From: Apostichopus japonicus
Lineage: Eukaryota > Echinodermata > Holothuroidea > Aspidochirotida > Stichopodidae
Assembly: GCF_037975245.1 (NCBI RefSeq)
Contig: NC_092574.1
Location: 25,774,713 to 25,838,712, forward strand
Reading direction: 5' to 3'
Length of the DNA: 64,000 nucleotides
Of the stretch, positions 37,979-49,765 are shown piece by piece (position 1 is the stretch's first letter; each line of letters starts with the position of its first letter). The notes below the pieces were generated by a model. That model searched no databases, was not told the DNA's origin, and was given only the letters and a program-made list of their open reading frames with translations. Made by a program: the position numbers and the translations under genes.

Positions 37979-38494
37979 TCTCACCAGTCTTACAGCAGTG
38001 ATAGCAACGAGAACCACTATGAGACATACATCACAGCATCCACTGATGAATTTCATGGATTTCTGGAGGAACTACCACCTCCTCCTCCTACAGGTGCAGA
38101 AAGCAGTTCTGCCAAAAGAGAAACTGAAGATGACCTCGATGGGGTCAGTGAGACTGTCGAAATAGAGGTCGCATGTGAGTCCCCAGAGAGTGACACAAGC
38201 CCCCCTCCTGACAAGAGGAAAAAGCACGATAAACAGGAGACTAACCTCTTAGAGAAGGCTTTAACATTGATAGAGAGGCTTTCAAACGGGAACGCAGATG
38301 AAGAATGGAGTCAAGACGGTGATGTCTTGTTTGGGAAGTACGTCACTCACGAACTGAAACGGATCGAAAATGTTCACACGAAATTGCTTTTGAAGAACAA
38401 GATTCAGAATTTAATTTTTGATGCTCATTGCTCTTCGCGGTCATCTACAAATGCGACAAATGGATACCATATAAGGACACCGAGTCAAACATAA
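32133..38494 (+). CDS. MADF/BESS-type DNA-binding protein
   Basis: Three exons, 32133-32304, 35574-35791 and 37988-38494 (TAA), with GT/AG sites and matching phases; 298 aa. Residues about 17-105 form a MADF (Myb/SANT-like) domain: FIELY-like FKLIFLFEKAPFLYN, then LLDYKDRNKRSDAIAKLARE, the LRGLRSQYAREK helix and WSYYPYLHFLDQF. The middle is acidic and Pro-rich with a possible nuclear signal, PPPDKRKKHDK, at about 202-212. Residues about 240-275 (DVLFGKYVTHELKRIENVHT, then KIQNLIFDA) match the BESS pattern (xLFGxxVxxELxxL...KxxIQxLIF) that mediates protein contacts. MADF/BESS proteins are nuclear sequence-specific regulators related to Drosophila Adf-1. ATG 32133 is the only in-frame ATG before the domain. 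No orthologue is named because such genes expand freely in invertebrates, and descent from a transposase cannot be excluded. Confidence 0.9.
33203..34287. mobile_element. hAT-like non-autonomous transposon, nested in 32378-34598
   Basis: The left end is CAGTGGCCGCGGAACCGG and the right end is its inverted partner (CAGGCGCGGCGGAACGG on the minus strand). A perfect 8-bp duplication GTAAAAAG lies at 33195-33202 and 34288-34295. CAG-starting termini with 8-bp duplications are characteristic of hAT elements. GC-rich poly-G/poly-C patches follow each end. It is interrupted by a second hAT-like element at 33574-33976. Confidence 0.85.
33574..33976. mobile_element. hAT-like MITE, innermost nested insertion
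   Basis: This 403-bp element has termini TAGTGGCGGAGC / GCTCCGCCACCG and a perfect 8-bp duplication CCCTTACT at 33566-33573 and 33977-33984. The subterminal regions also match (GTCAGGGGGCGGA against a GGTCAGGGGGGGGG run on the other strand). It carries no transposase. Confidence 0.9.
35453..35504. repeat. perfect 52-bp palindrome
   Basis: Two 26-bp arms with no spacer, centred between 35478 and 35479 (centre ATATGCATAT, each arm containing the GAGGCCTA / TAGGCCTC word). It lies in MADF intron 1, 70 bp upstream of exon 2, and could extrude a cruciform or form a hairpin in the pre-mRNA. Confidence 0.95.
35855..36230 (-). repeat. Penelope-like tail repeats, two copies
   Basis: On the minus strand the word TCTGAAGAAGACCCTGAT (35875-35892) and a variant, TTTGAAGAAGATCCTGCTAG (around 36185), lie about 300 bp apart in similar contexts (GACATTTT/GATATTTT on one side, GCTGACTGA / GCTAACTGA on the other). 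This recalls Penelope-like element tails in direct repeat. It lies in MADF intron 2. Confidence 0.45.
36417..36875 (+). mobile_element. MITE-like element, copy A
   Basis: The termini are imperfect inverted repeats (GGTAGCATACGCCCATT against GGTGGCATACTCCTATT on the other strand). The whole 459 bp recurs almost identically, inverted, at 41264-41714. The open frames inside are conserved between copies only because the DNA is. It lies in MADF intron 2. Confidence 0.8.
37923..37979 (+). repeat. (TTTA)n microsatellite forming the exon 3 splice-acceptor tract
   Basis: About 14 TTTA units run directly into TCTCACCAG, the acceptor of MADF exon 3 at 37988. The microsatellite therefore occupies the position of the pyrimidine tract. 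Confidence 0.95.
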
Positions 38495-39387
38495 ATGTAG
38501 TGAAATACTGACTGACCTGTCCCCACCCCCCCCCCCCCCCGGGGACTCTGCTTAAACCTTCCGTATGACCTGGTCAGTGATGAATGGGGCCCTTGACAAG
38601 AAAAGATCTTGGTTCGGAAAGATGGTAACCTTTCTTCTGAGGTGACACTGAAAGTGAGAGAAATGACTTTCCCTGAGTACAACTTGTGCTGTACCTGCAC
38701 AGTTCCTAGCAACTGTATGAAAAGATGATCTTCCAGGCCCAACATCTTTTGAGTAGTTTATAATGGTGTTGTTCAAAAGGGAAATGCTAGTAAGTCGATT
38801 TTGATTCCTTGCCAGAGGCAGAAGTAATCGCTGCGATGGTGATGGCCTGTCATTGTGTGTGTGTGTGTGATGCCTCGACCTGTAAACACTATAATTCAAA
38901 AATATATCGCGGATGAACTTCATATTTGGTGTGTGGATGAACCTTATGGAGGTGACCGTCATCTGTCATCCACTCTCAGTAGGTCAGTGCCTGCGCAATG
39001 ATCCAGTTATCCGGAACTCTTTTCTGATATTCTGGTACTTAACTTTACCTCAGTTGCTCTATCAATGTGGTGATGCCATAAATGAACTTACAAGTTAAGG
39101 AATGACTTAGTTTGCTGGCTTTGTTGATTAATGCTTTAGTGTCACAAATTGCTATTATTGGATAACAGTAGTCTTTAACTGAAGATGACTACTGCGATAA
39201 TGGGTTATATTACCTACAACTTCAAACCAAATAGCCAACTGCAATGTGCCAGACTTGTAATGTTTCTTTACTCATTGTGGTACTCTAATATAGTTGTATT
39301 GTACTCACTCTCAACGTCAGGATTTGTACTCTAACTTGGAACACTTTGAAATGTAGAATAGCTATTAGAGTAATTGGAGTACTCGCA

Positions 39388-39588
39388 CAGAGAGCCCTGT
39401 ACTTGTATCCCACCTAGGGAATTCTACATGTACTCATATTGGTGCTGTTGTACTCACATTTCTAGTCTACAATGTGCATGTAGTATACAGAGAGCCCTGT
39501 ACTTGTATCCCACAGGGAATTCTGCATGTACTCATATTGGTGCTGTTGTACTCACATTTCTAGTCTACAGTGCAGGTAGTATATGGTT
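39388..39588 (+). repeat. tandem duplication of a ~98-bp unit
   Basis: The unit starting ACAGAGAGCCCTGTACTTG occurs twice in a row and ends with TCTAGTCTACA. The words TGTTGTACTCA and CTCATATTGGTGC recall the shorter TGTTGTACTCAT repeats near 6330-6415, which suggests one dispersed family. Confidence 0.85.
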
Positions 39589-40477
39589 CAGTTTTTATTG
39601 TAAGAACGGCTAGCTTCAAACACGGCCTGTCGCAATTTAAATCGCAAAGCTTTCTATAGTTACAGTGTGTAAAACTGTGGTTAGTACCATCTATCCATGT
39701 ATTGGCCCTTATGTCTGCACCTGTCACACCACACCAACTCTACCTATCTCTGCCATGTTCCCCACCCGCCCCCCCCCCCCTTCCATCAAGTTCTTGCCTT
39801 CACGTGTATAGATCGTTTTACTTCTTGGATGAGTATTGTTTCAACAAGGATTGTAAACCTTATTAAGTCAAAACATGTATGATATTTTGAAAAGGAAAAA
39901 TAAATTATTGAACTGTAATATCAAGGATGAGCTCCACTATTTATTGATGTGCTTTCCCATCCTCTCGTGCAAAGGCTTGCTTTCACATGGTCAAGATGTG
40001 ACATCATTCTCACGTGTAATTTATCCCCTCCATCTTGACCGGGTTCTCTGAGAAATTGGAGACACCCCTGTGCAGTTGTGTTGCGTTACATTCGTACTCC
40101 CGAGATAGTCACTTGTAAAGGTTAACAGTATTCGTATCCGAGTATGCAGTCATTCTAGAGGTGAGGGGGGGGGGGGGGGAGGGAACCTATTTTCCAATCA
40201 ATTTTATTTCTATGAAAATATTTAGGGGATCAGACATTTTAGTTTGGTCCCCAGTTTATGCTTCACGTTTATTGTAAAATTTAAACGCCTAGAAACTTAG
40301 TCTGGTCTGCTATACTTTACATTGTTACTAAATCATCCAGAAACACAACAATATCCTCAACAGTTAAGGAATTTCATAAGCTTCTGTTACAGGAACAATA
40401 CGAATCATGTCTAATCGTGACGAGTAGCATGACCACCCCACCCCCATCCCAGCCTCCATTCATATCACCTTTTCCAG

Positions 40478-40650
40478 CGTCAAGACCTATTGTCTCGTAT
40501 GAAGTTAATTAGTAGTCGCAGCTTCCAACACAGAACTCCTCGTTCATGGGACTCACTTCCGGTTGATGTAAGGTCATTGAACGAACAGTTTAAAATAACG
40601 AATGGTAGTGTGCATGCATGTGAAGATTGTTTTAAGTCAGTTTCGTAACA
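40478..40650 (+). pseudogene. LINE reverse-transcriptase C-terminal remnant
   Basis: One frame reads SSRSFQHRTPRSWDSLPVDV, then RSLNEQF and CFKSVS before a stop. The pattern RSF...P..W.SLP.D.R..... F is the usual C-terminal end of non-LTR retrotransposon ORF2 proteins. Only the extreme end is present, as in a 5'-truncated insertion. Confidence 0.55.
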
Positions 40651-41263
40651 TGTAACCCACCTGTACCTGGTAGAGGTCAGTAATGTACCCTGGTTTGAGC
40701 TAACCGTTTTGCCGCTAGTTTGTAGTGCCATAACATTTCATAAGAGGAGGCCCGGGCCCTCCTTCCTGTGTCCGTCATTGATTATTAAAAAGCAGCATTC
40801 TATGCCGATCTGAGGCTTTTGGTTTTTATCTCATTACTTTGTAGCGGTGATTTTTTATATCAAAGCTAGTTTACAACTTTACATCAAAGTTCAATCAGGC
40901 ATGAAATATGAATGGAATATCTTAACTTTTATTCAAGGGGGAGCCCCGACCCCTCTACATGGGAATCGGCTTCAAGGGCCACAATTCTCCTATTAAATCC
41001 TCCATTCGCCCCCGGAACTTCCATAATGGTTCATGCCCCTACCTAAATCAGTCTGGTGAAAACTTGAATTTCTCCTCCCACCTTTTGAAATCATGCGCAC
41101 GCCACCATTTTCGATATTACCAAGTTTCTAAACTTCACTCGATCGTTGATACGTCATTCATGGCACTTTTAGTTTTCCGTAGTATGACAATGTAGCGGCG
41201 CACTCAATTCGTAGTTCCATGATAAACCTTATTGGGGACGCCCTTTCAATACATTGCAGTGAA

Positions 41264-41714
41264 GGTGGCATACTCCTATTAGCGTCTATATCAATCCGCG
41301 GCAAAAGTGCCAATTAGGAGCAGGAGAACAACTTTTTTGCTATGTTATCAATTAGGATGAGCTTTTTTGTGGCTTGGATGTTAAAGAACATGAATGGAAG
41401 CACATGTGGTTAAAAAATTGGGTAAAATTGAGGCAATTTTAGACCAGTTTAGCCCTCCCAGGAGCAGCGGACGAAGATTGTTTACGGCCGAGTAAAGAGG
41501 TTTGTTTACAAGTGACGAAAAGTTCCGGCTCTCGTAGCAAAAAATTTTCACGGTCATGGTACGGAAAATTGATGGTGCCATGAAAGGCCAACTTGTCAGC
41601 TATCCGGTGATGGGTAGCGCTTAGCAAGTGAAAACTTCTATCTAGACTTAGAGACCACATTACTTTTGTGATTTAGTGTGTAAGTCAATGGGGATTTTAA
41701 TGGGCGTATGCTAC
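41264..41714 (-). mobile_element. MITE-like element, copy B (inverted relative to copy A)
   Basis: This is the inverted and nearly identical partner of 36417-36875. A possible 8-bp duplication TGAAGGTG at 41260-41267 and 41716-41723 overlaps the terminus; copy A shows no equivalent, so the insertion boundary is uncertain. Confidence 0.8.
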
Positions 41715-42059
41715 TTGAAGGTGAATTCTTCTCTCAATTGAAAAGTGCTCGGCAGATTACTGCGGTCGGTCACAAAATGGCTTATCGGTCTCAAAATCGA
41801 TCTAGTGGTACCGCACCACGATTAGAGTATTGTTCATGCGCTCAAAATGTTAACCGTTATCAGAGAAAAGAGGTAAAAGTACCTAAGGTAAAGCTTGTTT
41901 AAGCATGTTATCAGTTACTGTCATAGTTTGTTCCGCTTTTATATGAAAGAGCATAATTTAAAGTACAGATGATGTGAAAATAGGGAGGATCGAAGATGAT
42001 TTAAACCATTTAGAAAATCTTTGGTTAAATATTGATATTACTCTGAGCGAGCAGATGGA

Positions 42060-42262
42060 AGGGTGGTGGTTCAGTATGCTAAACTTGCTTCTCTTCTAGC
42101 TCAAAATCTAAACAGTCATGATATGGAAGTTTGCAAGTGCCATGACAGGCCAAGATCTCAGCTATCACATGTGGCGGGTAGGATATACCAGTTGACAACT
42201 TCTATCTATGCTTTTGCAGGTCTTGAAAGTGACGAGTTTAGTGTGTAAGTCAATGGAACAAT
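42060..42262 (-). repeat. diverged relative of the 36417/41264 MITE
   Basis: From about 42140 to 42262 the sequence follows the 41579-41698 part of copy B (GCCATGACAGGCCAA, AACTTCTATCTA, TTTAGTGTGTAAGTCAATGG) with many substitutions. It is an older copy or a related family. Confidence 0.6.
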
Positions 42263-43059
42263 TAATTGTGGTGCGAGACCTACTGTACTGACCTCATTGA
42301 GAGAGAGAGATGATCTGCCCAGATTGCAAATGACATCATCTGCCAAATATGCGGAAATTATACTGACCAAATGTAGCAGTTGACCTTGTGATAAATAGGA
42401 AACGATACTGGTTAAGAATCCCACCCTCAAGACAATTTTCTGCGGAATCCCTAGCCTGCACACAGCGACGCCTAACAACGTAATATTTAAACAATATATC
42501 TGAAATATTACACGTCAATACCGACAACAGTAAAAAAAGTAAGGTTTTGAAACCTTTGTGTATGGCTTCTAGCTGTGCTGGTGTTGTTCGTTTTTCCTTC
42601 CAAACAAAATCAAATCAATTGTTGCATCAGCCTTTGTGGGTGGGTAATTAAATTTTAAATGAAGCCCGTAATTGCATCTTATATAGTGAGGCCAAAAGAG
42701 GGATTATGCAAAAGTACTGAATGAAAATGATTTAGCTGATTTGAAAAACCTTTCTGCATGGGGAAATATTGACCAAGCATAGGTCTATGGCATCTAGCGC
42801 TGTTTACACATGTACGCTACATAATTTGAGTCAGATTTATACTAGGCCAACTTATATAAATATATATTAATATAAAGTGATGATAAGTATGTATACTTTA
42901 TATATGTTTTTTTTTTTTTCAATTATAAAACCTCGTTTCATCACAAAGGCCCTAATCAAATTAACTGCAAAATTCTCCAGACCATTTTCTGGACACCACT
43001 GTGAGTCTGTGACCCTACAAAATGGCTCACTCACAACAGGCTTGTTCAATAAACCCACG

Positions 43060-43420
43060 CAGTGGAGTAGGAAGGTACTTTTGAGTGGGGGGGCTGAAGA
43101 CTGATGACCGGCCTGGGGGAGGGGTCTAAGGGGAGGGTGTGTCCTCTCCCCTTTGGATTTTTTTTGCATTTCCAGGTGGATTCAGATGCAATTTGGTGCT
43201 ATATAGCACACTTCAACACCCACTCCATTTTGTAAATAATTTTGCATTTTCACCTGGCCTTAGATGCAATTTGGTGCTCCCAATGAGATTTTTTTCTCAT
43301 TTGGAAATGAAAAAGGGGTTTTCTGACTTGCGAAGAGGGGGGCGGAATGATACTTCCGCCCCTCCATATTTTTCACTGGGGGGGGGGCTGGCGCCCCAGC
43401 CCCCGGTTCCTACGCCCTTG
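43060..43420. mobile_element. hAT-like MITE with perfect 8-bp target duplication
   Basis: The 361-bp element starts CAGTGGAGTAGGAAGG and ends with the inverted partner (CAAGGGCGTAGGAACCGGGG on the minus strand). A perfect duplication AACCCACG lies at 43052-43059 and 43421-43428. The interior has a duplicated GATGCAATTTGGTGCT word and G-rich/C-rich subterminal runs. Confidence 0.9.
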
Positions 43421-43519
43421 AACCCACGAACAAGCACAATTACCTCTTATCAAGCAGTTGTCACCCACGTCATTGTACCATCAGAAGCATCCCGTACAAT
43501 CATGCATTACGTATCCAAC

Positions 43520-43910
43520 GCATGTGTACTTCTCTGAAGAAGATGTTGATACTCGCACCAAGGAACTGTCGCAACACCTAAACAGACAGTATTTTCGAGA
43601 CTGTTGTTGAACCATGGAGCTATAAACAGATAGCTTCATGGTTGAACATGCCTTCAAAAGGGGCCAAAAGCAAACCCCACTCTGAACATTAACGTAAAAA
43701 ACTCATCAAACCAATTCCAAAAGGGTACTATTAGTTATACTGAATTCCACCCTGGTCTCCCTTCACTGGCAAATACCATGAAGAAGAATTTGCACATACT
43801 TCAGAACACCGAACGTCTGAAATCAGTTTTCTCTGAACAACTTGTCGTTTCAGTTACGATACCAAGAAATCTATATACGGACATTTTAGCCTCACCATAC
43901 ACTCCGGTGG
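43520..43910 (+). pseudogene. Penelope-like element reverse-transcriptase remnant
   Basis: Broken frames encode SEEDVDTRTKELSQHLNRQY (about 43532-43600) and, in another stretch (about 43692-43900), YTEFHPGLPSLANTMKKNLH followed by ILQNTERLKSVF and IPRNLYTDIL. The order HP.LP.L...M.....IL...ERL..VF......V....P.NL.D.L is typical of the region after the RT fingers/palm in Penelope-like elements. Stops separate the pieces, so it is inactive. Confidence 0.6.
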
Positions 43911-44473
43911 GCCCTAGAGATCGGCATCGGTATAGTTAACCGATATTACACCGAACTATACCGACATAGCGCTGTATACGACTAAATATTACTAAATAGT
44001 ATGATATGCGAGACACACTTCCATTGTATGTGTACCTTGAGCACATTTATGTTAACAGATCATTTCTTAGTGTAAAAAAAACAGAAGAAGATGGGGTCCG
44101 GGCCCCCGAGCTCACTCCCTGAATCCGCCGACCCTTGATTTATTTTATTATGTCTCTATGACTAATCTCCCCATAAAAAATATAAAAAATGCAAATTACG
44201 ATTGAGCCAAGAACGCAGGTATTATTGATGCCAATGATTTTCAGCTCATTTCATCATCACGTATATATGAGGCTGCTCTTTAGCAATGACTTTTTGACAT
44301 TGCGTTGTGTTCTTTATGCGTATAGAGTTTGCACAACTTGAACTGTACAAACATATTAATTCCCAGGTCATCACACACACACTCACAACGTGAAAGATGT
44401 CACAGGTCAACTATCATGTTTGCATATCTACCTTGACGTGTTTACAGATATAACGCTAGATATTAAGGTATTA

Positions 44474-44621
<148 letters not shown>

Positions 44622-45548
44622 TGTAAAGATACAAATACGCCACAACGTTCTCTAACAGTCTGCTTTAAAAATGTTCTCCGTATATAGCCAAAAATATGGG
44701 TATTTAAATAATTTAAATACAGCAGGAGGTTAATGAACAACAGAATGTGACTTGCGAGAATGCTTCTTCTACCAGTCAACATATATAGTATATGTCATGT
44801 TGGACTCTACATGCTACCATTCAGATCTGTCTTCAATACAACATTCAAAAGTCATCAACATTTGCACTAGAAAAAATTCCAGCAAATGTGTGTATTATTT
44901 CAGACAGTTCTTGGCTTGAAGTGTTATCCGATGTAAAAGTTTATCAGGTGGGGGTAAGGGATTAAGCGCCGCCAAATTTTCTGATCTTTTGAATAAATTC
45001 TATTCTGACGTTAATTTATGCCATTTGTTCACACAGTTATAGTTTGAACATTTCGCGACACACTTTTTCGCACAATTTATGTATATGGGAGTCTCATGTA
45101 TGTATAGTGTATATGTTAGTGCATTGAACTCGATTCTAAGGGGAATCTAAACGTTCTTTCCTATGTCTCTTAAACAGGTAAACCTCGTCAGTCATGCGAC
45201 AATGACCCATTAAAGTGTACTTTTTTTGGCATTGGCATAACCTGACACTAATAAAGGTTTGAAGCATCAAGATTGCCCAGGAGAACACCGTGATGGTTAT
45301 AGTTCGTAGACGTATAGGCCTGTAACACCCAAACCCTTTTTCGTTCTTTATCGTGAACTAATCCATATTTAGTCAAGCTACAATGAAGACGGCCTAATCA
45401 AAACACGCCAGACGGATCCCCATTTCACGAAACCATCACTCGCGCTGAGCGTGCTTTATATCACAGATCCGTGTGCTTTTTGCACATGAAAATATTTGCA
45501 CAGTTGATAATTGTTATTTATATATTGATACTTCTTAGGCTTATCTCA

Positions 45549-45557
<9 letters not shown>

Positions 45558-45640
<83 letters not shown>

Positions 45641-45660
45641 CATATATATATATACACATA
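45558..45660. repeat. (TA)n / (TATACA)n microsatellite
   Basis: A TA tract of about 100 bp with AAATA and ATACATA interruptions, preceded by (GT)n. Confidence 0.97.
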
Positions 45661-46225
45661 CATACACACTACAACTACAACCTTTCAAGGTTTTTAGCAG
45701 TAGTTTTAACGACCTCCTTTGTTTGAATACAAGTTGCTTACTCATCTGTAGGTTTAGCTTCCTCCCTTCTTACAGAATATGCAATGTCACGTGTGATTCA
45801 ACAAGAACAAACGTCTTTCAAAAAGTTTGCAGCCATGTGACAATGATAACTATGACATATTCGTCAGGCTCTAGTATAAGTTCATCGTAATAAGTTACAT
45901 TGCCACGTGACGACTGCATTCCTCGAAAATGGAAAACATGACATCAAAAACAAAAAGGAGTGTAACAATTTTCGTCAAAATTTTATATTGTGCACGAGAA
46001 CAAAGTGTGAAAACTTGATAACTACCATTAACACTTTGTAAAGGTCTAAAGAGTACTATATATATGTTGCTAGTTAACATAATCTTGACTATGGCGTTAC
46101 GTAAACGATAGTTAAGAAATGGATTTTTCTCATGTAAGAAAATCTAGTTTTGGTACCCGCGACTATATGAAACTGTACAAATAACCAACAACACTATCTC
46201 TCTCTCTTCCCCACCACTCTTCCCC

Positions 46226-46228
<3 letters not shown>

Positions 46229-46302
<74 letters not shown>
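46229..46302. repeat. (TA)n microsatellite
   Basis: About 74 bp of uninterrupted TA after a CT-rich lead. Confidence 0.97.
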
Positions 46303-46303
<1 letters not shown>

Positions 46304-48067
46304 TTATGCTGCCTTGAGAAAGTCAGTTCATATATGAACAAAATGAGACTGCAATTGATCATTTTCAAGATATCATACCAAGTGTTTTACCACGTGAACT
46401 TAAGTGGGAATAATTTATTGTTTTCAATATTTTTGCTTATCATGCAATATTTTTTGTTACTTGTAATCCAAGGCCAAAATAAACCATGTCCAAAAAGTAC
46501 CTTCTTCAATCATAATGTATCTTTTCCAATATAAGCTGAAATCTGTACATGACATCACAAAGTTTATTTCAAACTTTCGTATTTGTTAAATTGTAGTCTT
46601 TGTTGCACACAGTTCATTCGTTTATAACGGTAATACTTTATAAGAATATGTTCAATATCCAACATGAAATACAATTAATCTCTGTGATAAACACATCAAT
46701 ATATATCTAGATGGAATAAGAAAAGATGAATGTTAAACAAGAAAAGATTTTAAACAAGAAACAATGATCAAGTACCGGCATATATACAGAGACCACTAAC
46801 GTTCACATAGGGAACCCTAATTGGTAGGTGCAGTACGGTCAGTGTGTGAGATATATGAGCTACTGTGTAACATTAATGTGCTACTATTATCACAAACTTG
46901 AACTAAGCATTAGTCATTCGGTGTTCCTTCAAAAGTAACAGCCAAAACTTTAATTATCATAAAAACAGTTTATCAAACCAGTGATGTATCCCCCTTCCAG
47001 TGGCTACTTGCCATAAAGCAACTTCAATCCAACATGAATGTGAATAGACAACCGAGATGGACACATTAATGTGACATACCCAAAGCCAGAGAGCATCGGT
47101 AGTAGCCATCACCTTTCAATTCATTCAGTTGTTTTAACAATTAAGTTTTCAATGGCAGGCTCAAAATGGTATACTTAAAGTGACAATGCTAGGTCCTGTA
47201 AATACTGGCTGTGTGTTGTGGTCAGAGAAACTCACCTTCGTTTGGAGGCAGATAACTCTGACTCTGTCAAAGAAATGTCTTAGGGGTTTTGAATTTCTAG
47301 AAGAAAAGGTAAATTTCCCTGAGGGAATAACCAGGTTTGTACCTAGGCCAGGGCACAGACGAGCTGTTATTTTATGTGTACGATGCGTTCCTACTTGGAC
47401 CAATACTGACCGTGGTAACGTGGTTGAACTTGAAACTTTCCACAAGTCTTGCAGAATTTAATTAAGCAACTAATCTTCCACTATGGCATTCCAGAGATAT
47501 ACCAACATAAAAAAAATCACACAATAATCTCTAACAAAAGTAAATAAACTTTGACCTCCACCAAAAAATGATAGTGTGTTTATGCTCATTAAAGGAGAAC
47601 CACAGGTTAAGTTTGAGTTCTAGCAAACCATTCCCTTCTTGATGTTAATATAAACGTATTCACATACTGATCTACGTTGACATTTGAAATCTTATCACAT
47701 GTTGAAGGCTTTTGAAGACCTTGAAATAACATACAAATGTACATAATAAACCAACTTACATGAGGTATAATGCTTAAATTCTCTCTTTCTTTCATTTCTT
47801 CATACATTTTCTTTCCTATAGCAACGATACATAACATGTGGCTTCTCCAAAACAGAATAAGGTTTAATCCATTTTGTAGTATTACTTTATTTTGCCATTT
47901 TTTTTCTTTTTGGTTCTTGAGCACAAAGTAAACTGAACTGCAAGCCATTCCATTATGAACTCTATGTGCCCTAAATTTATTATGTACAACGTGCGAACTA
48001 GTTTTACTATTTACAATCACAGAAGAAACAAACTTGCATAACTGCCATTTGTTCTTCAACATTATAT

Positions 48068-48835
48068 TGTGGAATAACTAGATAACTCCAGCTTTCTCAC
48101 ACAAGTCATATGTCTATTAAACTCCATCACTTAAGTGAGTGAGTCTTGTAGTTATTCCTATCCTAAATCATTTACTTACAATATATGGGTATTTAATTGA
48201 TTACTCCAGCTTCTCACTCAAGTGAATTGTCTGTTAAGCTCCATCACTTAAGTGAGTCTGGTAGTTTTTACTTTCCTAAATCATTTACTTACAATATATG
48301 GGTATTAAATTGATTACTCTAGCTTCCTCACCCAAGTAATATGTCTGTTAACCTCCATCACTTAAGTGAGTGAGTTTGGTAGTTATTCCTATCCTAAATC
48401 ATTTACTTACAATATATGGGTATTTAATTGATTAATCCAGCTTCTCACTCAAGTGAATTGTCTGTTAAGCTCCATCACTTAAGTGAGTCTGGTAGTTTTT
48501 ACTTTCCTAAATCATTTACTTACAATATATGGGTATTAAATTGATTACTCTAGCTTCCTCACCCAAGTAATATGTCTGTTAAGCTCCATCACTTAAGTGA
48601 GTGAGTTTGGTAGTTATTCCTATCCTAAATCATTTACTTACAATATATGGGTATTAAATTGATTACTCCAGCTTCTCACCCAAGTAAAATGTCTGTTAAG
48701 CTCCGTCACTTAAGTGAGTGAGTCTGGTACTTATTCCTAAATCATATACTTACAATATATGGGTATTTTATTGATTACTCCAGCTAAGTAAAATGTCTGT
48801 TAAGCTCCATCACTTAAGGGAGTAACGTCTGGAAC
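48068..48835. repeat. minisatellite with alternating 113- and 118-bp units
   Basis: The anchor ACAATATATGGGTATT recurs with steps of 113, 118, 113, 118 and 112 bp, so the real period is a 231-bp dimer of two variants (for example TTTAATTGATTACTCCAGC against TTAAATTGATTACTCTAGC). Each unit carries the palindromic word CACTTAAGTG. About 6.6 units. It lies downstream of the PAR-bZIP gene. Confidence 0.95.
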
Positions 48836-49765
48836 TTCTTATCAAGAAACAACATTTGCATACAATTAAAATAATGTACAATAAATGCATTGCTGCAGCT
48901 AAATCACCCCTCCATGGTGAGGCATGTGTAATCACCAAAAGCATAAAAGCAAAAAAGCAAATTATACAGCAAAGCAAAACAACAGAGGGAGCCAACTATG
49001 CAAACACTGACATAAGTCTAGTTAATACTGGTCCCAAATTGGTGAATATCTAGTGAAACAAATTAACAAGCCTAAAAAAAACACAGCTTCCACTTTGAAG
49101 GGTGAAACAATGTATAAAAGCAGAGAATACTTGCATCATGGTAACAACTTCGTCAGTTAAACACTGGGTTAATAAAAGTGGTGCGACCCACTGTCATAAA
49201 GGCAAACCAGTCAAGATAAAAGTGGCTAAACTTTATCGGACATGCAGGATATTCTCATTTCCTCTTTTCTTTGTCTTCCTGCTAACTTGATAACTCTTCC
49301 ATTTCAAGAGAACCAGAAAGCCAGTTTTGCCTTGCGATTACTTGCCATACAATTTGCTCAAAATACCACATAACTATTTGACTAATGTCCAGCAAGTGAG
49401 TTAAATTTTTCCAAGAAGTTAAGTGTCTTCCACTGTGTTTTGCACTTTTCGTTTTCCTGGGAAGTGAGACAGTCAACAGTCGAATAAAGTCACGCTGCTC
49501 TCTGACCAATCTCAACACCCACAGGTTTTGACAGGTGTACTGTTCCATGAAGCTTGCCTCACACAAAGATTTTCAAAGTAAGACTGTTGTTGATGGGGGA
49601 ATGGGGGACTCTTGTGACACAAGTCGAACCACTCGATTCACAAGAAGAATAACAGAGAGGGAGGAGGAAAATTTAAGCGCAAAAGAATGCCAAAATGAAA
49701 ACAAAGAGTGACTGTACATCACAATGCCTTCGTATGAATCTCACTGCTGCTGCGACGAGAGGCAA

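Noticed and set aside
47161-47461. Overlapping antisense open frames of about 94 codons
   Set aside because: No domain, no splice context, and both strands open together, as expected by chance in such sequence.
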